Assembly (NCBI GenBank): GCA_965219925.1
Contig: OZ244795.1
Coordinates: 620,001 to 684,000 of the forward strand
Direction of reading: 5' to 3'
Source: Bin87 sp965219925
Lineage (GTDB): Bacteria; Chloroflexota; Dehalococcoidia; Lucifugimonadales; UBA3495
DNA: 64,000 nt
The position numbers and the translations under genes are program-made. The notes beneath the pieces are model-generated. The model saw only the letters and a list, made by a program, of their open reading frames with translations, was not told the DNA's origin and ran no database searches. The stretch's first letter is position 1; each line of letters opens with the position of its first letter. Below, piece by piece: positions 1-8,471 of the stretch.

Positions 1-303
1 CAGGGCCAGGGCGCAGGCGAAGAAAGTCGAGTTGACTCCATACTCGTCCAGCAGGTCCAGGATGCGCCAGACGCCGACCCGGCTCCCGTACTCGAAGAAA
101 GACTCATTTGCCAGGTCCCTCTCGCCCCTGGCTACCGGCGACGGCGATTCGCCAACCGTCTCGCCGTGAGGGTCCCCATCCAGGATGGAATTTTCTGACC
201 CCTCCTCGTAGTTGACGACAAACGATACGGCAATCCGGGCGCCGTTGGGCCATTCCACCACCGGCGGTTTGGGGCCGTAGCCGATTAGGTCGCGTCCTGT
301 CAT
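1..303 (-). CDS. Polysaccharide deacetylase / PuuE-like protein (N-terminal part)
   Basis: The minus-strand frame starts at the ATG at 303, with AAGGAGGAG about 7 bases upstream, and runs off the left edge, so only the first 101 residues are present. The start (LIGYGPKPPVVEWPNGARI), the NYEEG segment and the FFEYGSRVGVWRILDLLDEY block followed by STFF are the opening of the NodB-fold deacetylase superfamily, in the branch that includes PuuE-type allantoinases. In that family the catalytic domain hydrolyses an N-acyl or amide bond, but the catalytic motifs lie outside this window, so the substrate cannot be given. No signal peptide is visible, which favours a cytoplasmic amidohydrolase-like role over wall modification. 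It points the same way as the SMP-30 and LLM genes to its right. Confidence 0.8.
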   Translation of the reverse strand, partial: MTGRDLIGYGPKPPVVEWPNGARIAVSFVVNYEEGSENSILDGDPHGETVGESPSPVARGERDLANESFFEYGSRVGVWRILDLLDEYGVNSTFFACALAL

Positions 304-367
304 GAGATGGCTCCTCCTTTGCATCCGCCATGCGCCTCCAGGGTTGTTTCTCACGCGCGCCTAATGT

Positions 368-479
368 GTCATTGCGAGCGAAGCCCGGCAATCTCGTCAG
401 CGTAGCAGCGGCGGTGATGTGCAGTCGTCAATACCCCGACGAGATTGCCACGAATGCCTGACCGCATTCTCGCAATGAC
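368..479. repeat. Dispersed palindromic repeat, copy A
   Basis: About 110 bases with inverted ends: GTCATTGCGAG at the left and CTCGCAATGAC at the right, plus an inner pair GGCAATCTCGTC / GACGAGATTGCCAC. The same ends occur at 3.7, 5.7 and 14.4 kb. It is non-coding and fills most of the gap between two minus-strand genes. It looks like a small non-autonomous palindromic element; no transposase gene is associated. Confidence 0.8.
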
Positions 480-504
480 AATGCGAAGACCCTGATCAGG
501 CCGG

Positions 505-1410
505 TCAGCCGCCCCGCCAGGGGTTGATACCGGTGGTCTTCAACCGCATCCGGTAGACCGAGCTACGGGCCGTGAAGTACATGGTGCGATAGTCAGCGTC
601 GCCCCAGGCGCAGTTGGCCGGAATCTCGGGCAGCCGAATTATGCCCAAAAGGGTTCCGTCCGGCTCGAAGACCCAGACTCCTTCGGCGCCGGTGCAGTAC
701 ACCCTGCCGTCGGTATCAACCTTCATCCCGTCGGGGACGCCGTCCTCCGCCGAGTGCATGTTGGCGAACAGCCGGCTGTTGCTCACCGAGCCGTCGGGTG
801 CCACGTCGTACGCCCGGATGTACTGGTGGGTGCAAACCTCACCCCGTTCCTTCTCCGCCGCACATTCGTCGCCGCGACGGGTGTTATCGGCGTACAGGAT
901 AGTTTCGTCGGGAGAGAAGGCCAGTCCGTTGGGCGATTCCAAATCCGTGATCACGGCGGTCACTGTGCCGTCGGGGGCGATGCGGTGGATGCCGTGGAAG
1001 TCGATTTCCCGTTCTTCCGGGGGCAGGCGCAGGCCGGGGTTGGTGAAGTAGATGCTTCCGTCGGAGCGGCACACCACGTCGTTGGGCCGGTGCAGTCGCT
1101 TGCCCTCCCAGCGGTCGGCGATCACAGTGATGGAGCCATCGGATTCCCAGCGGGTCATCTGCCGATCATCCCCGTCGCACATTATGATCCTGCCCTGAAG
1201 GTCGAAGGTCAGTCCGTTGGCGCCACCGCTGTTTTCCCGTATGACCTCGGGTTCGCCGCCGGGAACCAGGCGATAGATGACGTTGATGCGGTTGTTCACG
1301 AATAGCAGGTAGCCATCCGGGTGCCACAGGGGCCCTTCGGTAAACTCGAACCCGGTGGCAAGGCGTTCCGCCTCGTAGGATTCTACGATCTGATCCAAAC
1401 TATCGGGCAT
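505..1410 (-). CDS. SMP-30/gluconolactonase-family lactonase
   Basis: A 301-residue protein with the usual length and blades of the SMP-30/gluconolaconase/LRE six-bladed propeller. Visible family motifs are FTEGPLWH near residue 25 (metal-ligand Glu), GANGLTFD, RPNDVV, SPNGLAFSPD (ligand Asn region) and DGMKVDTDGRVYC (ligand Asp region). Members open sugar lactones or related esters using a bound divalent metal; the substrate here is unknown. No signal peptide is seen, so it is probably cytoplasmic. The start at 1410 is supported by AGGAGG five bases upstream. It lies downstream of the LLM oxidoreductase on the same strand with a 190-base gap, so co-transcription is possible but not shown. 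Confidence 0.9.
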   Translation of the reverse strand: MPDSLDQIVESYEAERLATGFEFTEGPLWHPDGYLLFVNNRINVIYRLVPGGEPEVIRENSGGANGLTFDLQGRIIMCDGDDRQMTRWESDGSITVIADRWEGKRLHRPNDVVCRSDGSIYFTNPGLRLPPEEREIDFHGIHRIAPDGTVTAVITDLESPNGLAFSPDETILYADNTRRGDECAAEKERGEVCTHQYIRAYDVAPDGSVSNSRLFANMHSAEDGVPDGMKVDTDGRVYCTGAEGVWVFEPDGTLLGIIRLPEIPANCAWGDADYRTMYFTARSSVYRMRLKTTGINPWRGG

Positions 1411-1601
1411 GGTGTCCTCCTGATACTGGTTTGTACGAATGGCGGCGCTCCGCTGATGGACTGATCGTCGTATCTCAACGTTTCGGTGATGTGCCGGATG
1501 GCGTCATCCCACCGCCGGTGCGATTGTAACCCTTGCCGGCACACCGCGACCATCAATTCCGGCGGCGAGATCATGGACACGCATGGGTCGGTGACGAAGG
1601 T

Positions 1602-2654
1602 CTATTCCCGGAACTTGGGCATCACTTCCTTCGCGAATAGCTCCATGGAGCGCAATACCCTGGAGTGCTCCATGCTGCCGAAGGACATGCTGGCCCCAAA
1701 GTACCCGATGCCGTGTTCGTCCCGCAACCTGGTGATTCGCTGCACACATTGCTCCGGCGTGCCGAAGTAGGCGGTGGTTTCCAGTTCCGACTCGTAGCTG
1801 GCCGGTTCGACGGTGCGGGTTCGGCGCCAGTGGTCCAGGTCCACGTTGATCTCATCGCCGTGGGTCAGGGTGCGCCGGTAACCGCCGAGGTCACGGACCC
1901 AGGTCAGCGACTGCCGCGGGTATTCCCGGGCCGCCGGTTCGTCCTCGTCCACGTACACGAACCGGAAGTAGGGCATTTCCGCTACGGGCAGATCCTTCCC
2001 GGCAGCGACGCAGCGTTCGGCGTAAAGGGAGAACAGGCCCAGGTTATCGGCCTCGGGAGTGGAAAAACTGGTCAGGATGGGCAGGTCTCGTGATACGGCG
2101 ACGTCCACGCTGGCGGGGGTGCGGGACACGGCCAGGTACACCGGCGGATGGGGCTGCTGCACGGGCCAGGGGGCAATTGTCAGGTCTTTCACCTGGTAGA
2201 ACTCGCCCTGAAACGAGAAATCCGACTGGGTCCACAGCCCCAGGATGATGTCCAAGGCCTCCTGGGTTCGCACGTCCCGGGTGTCAAAGTCGACGTTAAA
2301 GTTGCCGTACTCGTAATCCGCCGAGCCGCGTCCAACGCCGAAGTCCAGCCGGCCATTGCTCAGAACGTCCAGCATGGCGCTCTCCTCGGCCAGGAAAATG
2401 GGATTGTGGAAAGGCAAGACGCTGACGCCGGCGCCGATGCGGATCTTCTTCGTGCGTGCGGCGATGTTGCAGAGCAGGGGCATCAGGGACGGACAGATGC
2501 CGTACCGGCTGGAGTGATGCTCCGCTATCCAGATTGAATCGAAGCCCAGCTCCTCGGCGTATTCAACCTGCTCCAGCATTTCACCAAAGATACGGCTCTG
2601 GGCGCTGGCCTCCGGCTCTGTCCAGGAACCCAGCAAAAACAGGGCAAACTTCAT
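1602..2654 (-). CDS. LLM-class flavin-dependent oxidoreductase
   Basis: A 350-residue luciferase-like TIM-barrel protein. The N-terminus MKFALFLLGSW, the segment ELGFDSIWIAEHH near residue 35, RIGAGVSVLPFHNP, and LDFGVGRGS followed by a conserved EF(Y) block are typical of bacterial luciferase-like FMN/F420 monooxygenases. Such enzymes use reduced flavin and O2, or F420, to oxidise small organics; expansion of the family is well known in SAR202 Chloroflexota. The start has AAGGAGG 12 bases upstream, rather distant but the best available. Substrate not determinable. A second, unrelated-subclass LLM gene lies at 30.1 kb. Confidence 0.92.
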   Translation of the reverse strand: MKFALFLLGSWTEPEASAQSRIFGEMLEQVEYAEELGFDSIWIAEHHSSRYGICPSLMPLLCNIAARTKKIRIGAGVSVLPFHNPIFLAEESAMLDVLSNGRLDFGVGRGSADYEYGNFNVDFDTRDVRTQEALDIILGLWTQSDFSFQGEFYQVKDLTIAPWPVQQPHPPVYLAVSRTPASVDVAVSRDLPILTSFSTPEADNLGLFSLYAERCVAAGKDLPVAEMPYFRFVYVDEDEPAAREYPRQSLTWVRDLGGYRRTLTHGDEINVDLDHWRRTRTVEPASYESELETTAYFGTPEQCVQRITRLRDEHGIGYFGASMSFGSMEHSRVLRSMELFAKEVMPKFRE

Positions 2655-2774
2655 GATAGATGTGCGCCTCCTTCAACCTAATCTGAAGGGATTGTACAAG
2701 TCTTTGGGAGGGTTTGCTTGTTGGTGCCTGTGCCACGGGGTTACCGCCAACGTTTGGGTGCCTTTCGAACCCTA

Positions 2775-3617
2775 GGGGGTGTCGTCAAAATGGCGGTAGG
2801 GTGGTAAATTGCTGGAAATGGGGAGAGTGTGGAAGGTGGGGGTATGACAGTAGCGCACCGGCGCCACGATATGACCGATGAGGTTTGGGAGCGGTTGAGG
2901 CCGCATTTGGCCGGGGGAGAGGGCAAGAGGGGCCGACCGGCCCAGGACAACCGGCGGTTTATCGACGCCGTGTGCTGGATACTGCGCACCGGTGCTCCTT
3001 GGCGAGATTTGCCCCCGGACTACGGAGATTGGAAGAACACCCACCGCCGCTTCTGCCGCTGGCGGGACCGGGGCGTGTGGGCCGGACTGTTGGAGGCGGT
3101 GATTGATGACCCTGATTTCGAGTGGCTGATGATAGACGCCAGCTATATCAAGGCCCATCCCCACAGCGCCGGCGCCCGGGGCGGAAATCAGTCCATTGCC
3201 CGCACAAAAGGGGGCTGAACAGCAAGCTGCACCTGGCGGTGGATTCCCACGGAATGCCGGTAAGGCTGGCGGTGACCGAGGGTACGTTTGCCGACTGCTC
3301 CCAGGCTTTGCCTCTGATTGAGGGCATAGCAGCGGAGTGCCTGCTGGCTGACAAAGCCTATGACACCAATGAAATCATAGCCACCGTCCGGGAATTGGGA
3401 ATGGACCCGGTGATACCGCCCAAAAGCACCCGGAGAGAAAAGCGGGACTATGACCGGGCGCTGTACAAGCTGCGGCACCTAGTGGAGAACGGATTCCTGG
3501 AATTCAAGCAGTGGCGCGGGGTGGCGACCCGCTATGCCAAGAGAACGGCGTCGTATTTGGCCATCTGCCAGCTCCGGGCAGTGATGATCTGGAGCAAACT
3601 CTTTTGACGACACCCCC
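2775..3617 (+). mobile_element. IS5-family (IS427-like) insertion sequence, copy 1, 843 bp
   Basis: The element is bounded by perfect inverted repeats starting GGGGGTGTCGTCAAAA and ending TTTTGACGACACCCCC. It is flanked by TA on both sides (2773-2774 and 3618-3619), the expected short target duplication. It carries one transposase read in two overlapping frames. A second copy in opposite orientation sits at 18.4-19.2 kb with the same termini, and apart from a 25-base insert there the two look almost identical, which points to recent activity. Copy 1 has no visible lesion and may be functional. Confidence 0.95.
2844..3607 (+). CDS. IS5-family transposase (two frames, -1 frameshift)
   Basis: Frame 1 runs from the ATG at 2844 (GGTGGGGGT just upstream) to a TGA ending at 3218. 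It encodes the DUF4096-like N-terminal domain (MTDEVWERLRPHL, GAPWRDLP) and the first catalytic Asp region (MIDASYIKAH). The second frame carries the rest of the DDE domain (LNSKLHLAVDSHG, LADKAYDTNE, RRVAT-like end) to 3607. The frames join by a -1 shift at A4G5 (3206-3214), giving ARTK followed by RGLNSK, which matches the uninterrupted order in other IS427-group transposases. Two overlapping ORFs joined by frameshifting are normal for this group, so I treat this as intact rather than broken. Confidence 0.9.
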
Positions 3618-3686
3618 TAGCGAGCAATGGGGTGCAGGTTAGTATACTATGATTACCAACGCGTGAAAGGATGGACAACTATGACC

Positions 3687-3830
3687 AGGGTCATTCGGTT
3701 GTCATTGCGAGGAGCGCAGCGACGTGGCAATCTCGTTGAGGTTGAGCACGTGCCGGGGAACCATCATTGCTACGGCGACGAGATTGCCACGCTGCGCTCG
3801 CAATGACATGAGGAAAACCGAAAGGCCCTG
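3687..3830. repeat. Dispersed palindromic repeat, copy B
   Basis: The core GTCATTGCGAGGAG ... CTCGCAATGAC (3701-3807) is nested in a further inverted pair, CAGGGTCATTCGGTT at the left and AACCGAAAGGCCCTG at the right. The same nested arrangement returns at 14.4 kb. Non-coding. Confidence 0.8.
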
Positions 3831-4520
3831 CTATGACGACTCGGAGTTTCACGGATCTGACCACTCTGTTCTCTCGTCAATCGCGCGAGGTTTGGGAGCG
3901 GCTAAGCTACGTCAACGGCGATGAATAATTGGAGTGCCAAAAACTTCAACAGCATTCACGTCAAGAAGAGCACTCTCCCATGGCGATGCTTGGTTTCATG
4001 TCCTAAGGCACAGAAATCGCTCAGACTTTTGTCTGATGATCCCAATACTGCACCTGTATAGGAGCCGTTTCCTCTGTTTGATCCAAGGTCTTGCTACCAC
4101 TGGACGTTGCCAAGAGTACTTCACAAGGATGGCGGGGCCTTGCCTATGGAGGCAAGCGAAGCCGGCGGGATCCTTATGTCGATACCGTTGGACGGGGAGC
4201 GAGAAGTCTATGACCCAGCGGGTCGTGTTGAGCCAGCAACCCGTCTTGAATTTAGGGAGAGGTACCACCGGGACGCAGGGATTCCCAAGGTTGCTACGGT
4301 CTTGGAGGTGCTACCGCCTACGCAGACCGGATAGTCAGAGTCGCAGGAATACCGACTATTGACGCTTCATATAATTGGCATTACTTCAATTGCTCGCGGC
4401 GAGTTGGCAAGCGTATGGGCGAAAAGCGATTACGATGACGCGTTTGTGTTGGGGCTGCAAACTCCCACGGGTCGACCGCGTCGTGATTTGGTCTGCCTGG
4501 CCGAGAGAGCGCCCGCCCCC
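3831..4520. other. Gap without a supported gene
   Basis: Between palindromic repeat B and the dipeptidase gene I find no gene I can defend. Two weak plus-strand frames are present: a 31-codon ATG frame at 3833-3928 and a 75-codon TTG-started frame at 4107-4334 with protein-like composition (LEFRERYHRDAGIPKVATVLEV). Neither has a good ribosome site or a recognisable family. They may be debris of older genes. Confidence 0.5.
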
Positions 4521-5642
4521 TCACCCCATAACCCGCCTGAACAATGCCAGGGCGTTGCCGCCGGCGATCTTCCTGACATCCTCGTCGGAGTAGCCACGGG
4601 CAATCAGGCCGCGGACGATGTTCTTACCGTCGGCGGGAGACTCCAGGCCGTTTAGATAGCGTGCCGGCGTGGGCCCGGGGCGACCCATCACCACCTCGCC
4701 CACGCCCACCGAGTCGCCGATGCCCGTATCCGTGCCGATGGCTACGTGGTCCACCCCCACCAGGTTGACCATGTAGTCGTAGTGGTCCAGCACGCACTCG
4801 ATGCTTTGCTCTGGGTCGTTGCTGAGCCGGTTGGGAACGGCGGTTATCCCGATGACGCCGCCCTTGCGGGCACAGGCCAGCAATTCCTCGTCCTTTCTCA
4901 ACCTGCGCGCCTGGAGGCTGTCGCTGGCCAGGGTGTAGGAACCGTCGTGGCTGAAGGTTACCGGGGTTTCCGACGCCTCGATGGCGTCCATGGCGGTTCG
5001 GAATGAGGCGTGGGACACGTCGACGACCATGCCCAGCTCGTTCATGCGTTGGACAACCTCCAGCCCGAACTCGCTGAGGCCGCCATCGTTGCGCTCGAAG
5101 ATGCCGTCCCCAATGTATGCCTTGCGGCTGTAGGTCAGGCCGGCCAGCCGTATTCCCGCGTTGTAGAGCACGTCCACCAGGTTCAGCTCATTGCCGATGG
5201 CCAGGTGCTCCACCGTGGGCAGGAACCCCACCTTGCCCCGCTGCTTGGCCGACTCTATCTCGGCCGCATTGCTGACCCGTAACACGTTGTCATGCCGCGA
5301 AATGTCCGCAATCATCATGCTGATCTCCTCCAGAAGATCGGAAAAGCGGATGAACGACATCTCGTTGGTGTGCAGCATCCCGCGAAAGACGTTGGCCGTA
5401 CCCACGGCGGTAAAGCCGCCGGCTCTCACCGCGTCGTACCCCCAGACGTAGCGGTCGCTGCGCAGGTACTCCCAGTATTGGCTGAAGTCTTCGGGCAGGA
5501 CCATCGGATGCTGGTGGAGGTCGATCATGATCGCCTCTTCCATCAGGCGCTGGAACCTGATTTCCTGCCGCGCGTCCAGCGGCACGGTCATGGAGGGGAC
5601 ACGGCCCACCTGACTGACGAAGTGGAAGCGGCCAAGGGTCAT
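4521..5642 (-). CDS. Membrane dipeptidase-family (peptidase M19) hydrolase
   Basis: A 373-residue protein of the renal-dipeptidase-like metallohydrolases, a TIM-barrel family that cleaves dipeptides and some lactams. Visible motifs are IDLHQHP near residue 40 (first metal site), PTVEHLAIGN (bridging Glu), MVVDVSHAS and TFSHDGSYT (His ligands), and DHVAIGTDTGIGD near the C-terminus. The first motif reads H-x-H where the classical family has H-x-D, so the metal site may be modified. There is no signal peptide or lipid anchor, unlike animal members. Start at 5642 with GGAG 7 bases upstream; an internal ATG at codon 18 is possible. It stands alone, flanked by repeats. Confidence 0.9.
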   Translation of the reverse strand: MTLGRFHFVSQVGRVPSMTVPLDARQEIRFQRLMEEAIMIDLHQHPMVLPEDFSQYWEYLRSDRYVWGYDAVRAGGFTAVGTANVFRGMLHTNEMSFIRFSDLLEEISMMIADISRHDNVLRVSNAAEIESAKQRGKVGFLPTVEHLAIGNELNLVDVLYNAGIRLAGLTYSRKAYIGDGIFERNDGGLSEFGLEVVQRMNELGMVVDVSHASFRTAMDAIEASETPVTFSHDGSYTLASDSLQARRLRKDEELLACARKGGVIGITAVPNRLSNDPEQSIECVLDHYDYMVNLVGVDHVAIGTDTGIGDSVGVGEVVMGRPGPTPARYLNGLESPADGKNIVRGLIARGYSDEDVRKIAGGNALALFRRVMG

Positions 5643-5680
5643 AATGCAACTCCGTTCGTTAACTCGCCCGTCCGCAGTTT

Positions 5681-5811
5681 GTCATCGCGCGCGAAGCGTG
5701 GCAATCCCGTTGGCAATGCGACGTTCAATGTATACGATCGCCATTGCAATGTATACGGTCGCCATTGCCTCGACGAGATTGCCACACGCCCGTCAGCGTG
5801 CTCGCAATGAT
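5681..5811. repeat. Dispersed palindromic repeat, copy C
   Basis: Same family as copies A and B: GTCATCGCGCGCGAAGC and GGCAATCCCGTTGG at the left, CGACGAGATTGCCACAC and GCTCGCAATGA at the right. The middle contains a short tandem duplication of a CAATGTATAC(G/A)(A/G)TCGCCATTG unit. Together with about 250 unassignable bases to 6060, it fills the gap upstream of the dipeptidase gene. Confidence 0.7.
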
Positions 5812-6061
5812 GGTCTTGCGGCAATCGGTACGCGTGGGCATTCACGGCGACCACCGAGCGGACGCGGAACAGCACAACGTTCCGGCCGTGCGGCAGCATC
5901 GTGCTGGATGCCAAACCCTCGTCCAATCACTATTTCAGATAGTCGGTCCTGGGCTGCCGCATGTGCAGGTCGGCGCGGCCGAAGCGATTGTTTATTTTCC
6001 AGTTGGTCAACGACAATCAGTCCTGCCGGTACGGTTCAGGCGGTTACCGGACATTTAGCTG

Positions 6062-6183
6062 GGAATGGTGGAGACGGGAGAGAGCGCTCTGCCGCCTTTT
6101 CGATGGGCGCGATCCTGGTCGTCTTTGCGTCGTTCGCGGGCTTTACGGTGGACCCCGTCGCCGTTAGATTCCCAGTGCCGCTA
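6062..6183 (-). repeat. Duplicate of the glcG tail and tmRNA-like junction (matches 27.0 kb)
   Basis: About 120 bases closely match 27001-27124. Read on the minus strand they hold the last six codons of the GlcG-like gene (VAALGI then stop), about 90 bases of its downstream sequence, and TCTCCCGTCTCCACCA, the tmRNA-like end. Similarity to the 27-kb copy stops exactly after this CCA. Here it follows the arylsulfotransferase tail directly, so the rest of glcG has been deleted. Confidence 0.8.
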
Positions 6184-6184
6184 C

Positions 6185-6380
6185 TTACCTCCCCCCGTAC
6201 AGCCGATTTAGATTGCCGAGTCGATCCGGGTCCAACTCCTTCCCCTGCAACGCCGGATGGTCGGGGCCGTAGCGGTGGGCCCGGAACACGCCGTTGGCCA
6301 TGCCGAACTGGGATGGAACAACGAAGGGGCTGATGAATTCCCACACTATCTCGTTTCCGGGGGTTACCTCGAACAACCTG
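6185..6380 (-). pseudogene. 3' fragment of an arylsulfotransferase-like gene
   Basis: The last 64 codons (LFEVTPGNEIVWEFISPF through GNLNRLYGGR and stop) are almost the same as the C-terminus of the intact gene at 27.8-28.9 kb. Homology ends abruptly at 6380. Upstream the frame stays open to an ATG at 6631 and reads an unrelated stretch with a hydrophobic segment (GHGLFWSLLYAGIAFLPMLL), so the present frame is a fusion of two unrelated pieces. It is a relic of a duplication of the 27-29 kb locus; a functional product is unlikely. Confidence 0.8.
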
Positions 6381-6982
6381 ATACTGCGGTCGCCCCGAGA
6401 GACAGCCAGCAACATCGGCAAGAAAGCGATTCCCGCGTAGAGCAGGGACCAGAAAAGCCCGTGTCCCACACATGGGCCACGGGCCGAAAATGGGAACAAT
6501 TTGAAGCCGGCCCCTCCCGGTGCGTCGTTGCTGCGGGCGGGACCCGGACCGGCGCTCGCCGCCAACTGCCGGTAAGCGTGTATCACTCCATTCCATACGC
6601 CGGATTCTGGTCTGGCACCACGTTCGTCCATCCTGCGACCTGGCGAACGACTTACTCAACCACTGATCGAGGAAATGGCAGGTTAACGCTGCCTGTACTC
6701 CGTGCAACCGGTCCCAGATTCGGAATCTATTCCACAACGCACACATACCCAAGTAAAGATGTCGAAACCGCACCTAAGAACCGAATCCCTCCCGTGGAGC
6801 CCCGACCGACACCTCGACTCCTTCGACCCGGGTCCCAACTTTTCAGTCGACAGCAACACAGATCCGCAGTGCGCCCACGGTCCGACACTCAGGACGCATG
6901 AGTGCGCCCCACCACACAGCAGCAACGCTGTGAGAACATCAGTCGAAACGAAAGAGACGACCAGCAAGATCGCGAGGGCACG

Positions 6983-7743
6983 ATGGCGAGCCACACCCAA
7001 GGAGTTGGCCGGTTCACCGTTGAGAACATCCTCACGGTGCTGAAAGCAATCCCGGAGACCAACGGTACTTGTGCCAAGGTGCCCGCCGAAGCAAGGGTAA
7101 CATGGGTGCCGAGCACACAGGAATGCCGGTTCTGCGACATCGGCGCCCCAGACTGCCCGGAGCGTGTGGACGAAGGCTCCGAGCCAGGCAAACTCGACTT
7201 GACCACATGGTGCCGCTGGGCAACGCGCACGACAGCGGTGCCTGGAACTGGTCGGCCAATCGGAGAGAGCAATACGCCAACTACCTGGACGACCCTCAGC
7301 ACCTGATTGCCGTCACGGCCAGCGCCAATCGCTCGAAGGGCGCACGAGGACCGGAAGAGTGGAAACCAGACAACCGCACCTACTGTTGCCAGTACGCCGT
7401 TGACTGGATCACCGTCAAGTACAGCTGGGCGCTTACCGTCACCCAAGGGGAGCATGACGCACTGGCTGAAATGCTCAACACGTGCCCGAACCGCCCTACG
7501 TTACTGGCAGGAGATCCCAGCCAAGGTGGGCAGAGGCCGAACACAACCAGTTCGCCAGCTCGGCCAACGGCGACACCGGTGCCGTCCACAGCTACTCCGG
7601 CTGCAAGAACGTACAGCTCCTGCGATGCAGCGCAGGCGGTCGGCGAAACCCGAGTGCAGGGCAGTAAAGGCGCCGGCCGAGGCTTCCCGAAGCTGATGGT
7701 GCCGAGCGCCCGAGACGGTGACGGCGTCGTCTGCGAAAGGTGA
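6983..7743 (+). pseudogene. HNH (DUF1524-like) nuclease with Excalibur domain, frameshifted
   Basis: From about 7200 the frame encodes LDHMVPLGNAHDSGAWNW, the DHxV core of GmrSD/DUF1524-type HNH nucleases. It continues with HLIAVTASANRSKGARGPEEW and an Excalibur-type C-terminus (YSSCDAAQAVGETRVQG, RDGDGVVCE), the usual architecture of extracellular nuclease-like proteins. The preceding part (TWVPSTQECRFCDIGAPDCP) lies in another frame starting at 6983. One base missing at about 7200 would join them as KLDLDHMVPLG. No signal peptide is evident on the 6983 start. The missing base could be a real mutation or a sequence error; if restored, the product would be about 253 residues. Confidence 0.7.
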
Positions 7744-7769
7744 CCGCGCCACCCACGTCAGGCTACAAT

Positions 7770-7801
7770 GAGAAGTGCCGCAGGACACTGCGGCACTTCT
7801 C
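7770..7801. repeat. Perfect 14-bp inverted repeat after the HNH gene
   Basis: GAGAAGTGCCGCAG / GACA loop / CTGCGGCACTTCTC starts 27 bases after the HNH stop. It would fold into a strong hairpin, but neither strand carries a T-run just after it (the plus strand has AAAAATC). It is therefore only terminator-like, and could equally be an operator or element end. Confidence 0.6.
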
Positions 7802-7968
7802 AAAAATCACGTTGCTGGCCAGCTTTACTTTTCCCGCGCGGCTCTGGGGTCGCTATGCGTCCACGGCTTCACCACAAACGTGTAGTGCCAATTTTGGTCA
7901 CTACACGGAAGGCCCCTTTCCACAATTACCTGAAATTCAGAATCCCTATCCCAAAAGGTGAAAACCAC

Positions 7969-8238
7969 ATGACCACCGTACTAGAACGGGAAACCCGCAC
8001 CATCACCCAGACCGGGCAGGGCAACCGCCAAGGCCGCTGCGAGGGCTGCCCCCGCTGCGACGAGCCGGCAAGCGGCTTCTGCAAAATCCCCCATCCCAAG
8101 TACCAAAATAGACATCCCGTCTGTAAAGTTTGCGGTCATTGTGTCCTGCGCGGCAACCACATGGACGACGCTTCCGACCTGGACGGGCATCCCGGCCTCG
8201 GTCCCGAGCATGCCGGACAGGGCCCAAGCCTCAACTGA
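7969..8238 (+). CDS. Small cysteine-rich protein, putative metal-binding
   Basis: Starting at the ATG at 7969 (AAAGGTG eight bases upstream), the 89-residue product contains CEGCPRCDEP, then FCKIPHP and VCKVCGHCVLRGNH. These paired C-x2-C motifs suggest a zinc ribbon or similar cluster in residues 29-65; the N-terminus is Thr/Gln-rich and the C-terminus Gly/Asp-rich. I do not recognise the family. It stands alone between the HNH relic and the terminator of the opposing operon. A long opposite-strand frame covers the same bases; the plus strand is preferred for its ribosome site and cysteine spacing. Confidence 0.45.
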   Translation: MTTVLERETRTITQTGQGNRQGRCEGCPRCDEPASGFCKIPHPKYQNRHPVCKVCGHCVLRGNHMDDASDLDGHPGLGPEHAGQGPSLN

Positions 8239-8402
8239 CGGGGATGACGCCCCCGCGGCCGAAGCCACGACCGCCAACTAAAACCCGTGTACCCAGTAGG
8301 CCACGCTGCTACCAGGGATTTGAGGCATTTTCCTCAATTCAACGTGATTGGGCAGTAACGCAGCAGTCAGCGTCCGGCCGCATATCTGACCGGCTGCACA
8401 TT

Positions 8403-8447
8403 TAAATATAAAAAGGCCCTGGCCCGGAACGTTCCGGGCCAGGGCCT
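8403..8447 (-). terminator. Rho-independent terminator of the DUF1501 operon
   Basis: A perfect 34-base palindrome (8414-8447; 17-bp arms AGGCCCTGGCCCGGAAC and its complement) is followed on the minus strand by TTTTATATTT. It lies 25 bases past the stop of the DUF1501 gene, the right place and orientation to end the four-gene operon. Confidence 0.9.
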
Positions 8448-8471
8448 AATCGTCGTGCGGGAGCTTGGAGA

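Noticed and set aside
2829..3607. IS5 copy 1 transposase read as two broken genes
   Set aside because: Overlapping frames joined at A4G5 are normal for this IS group, and the joined product matches family order without gaps.
6683..7000. Minus-strand frame with a signal-peptide-like start (LAILLVVSFVSTDVLTALLL)
   Set aside because: It lies opposite the N-terminal part of the HNH gene, has no ribosome site or family match, and its hydrophobic start can arise as the complement of a polar stretch.
7981..8277. Ala/Val-rich minus-strand frame of 98 codons
   Set aside because: Antisense to the cysteine-rich small gene, which has a ribosome site and ordered cysteine pairs; the composition is typical of a GC-rich shadow.
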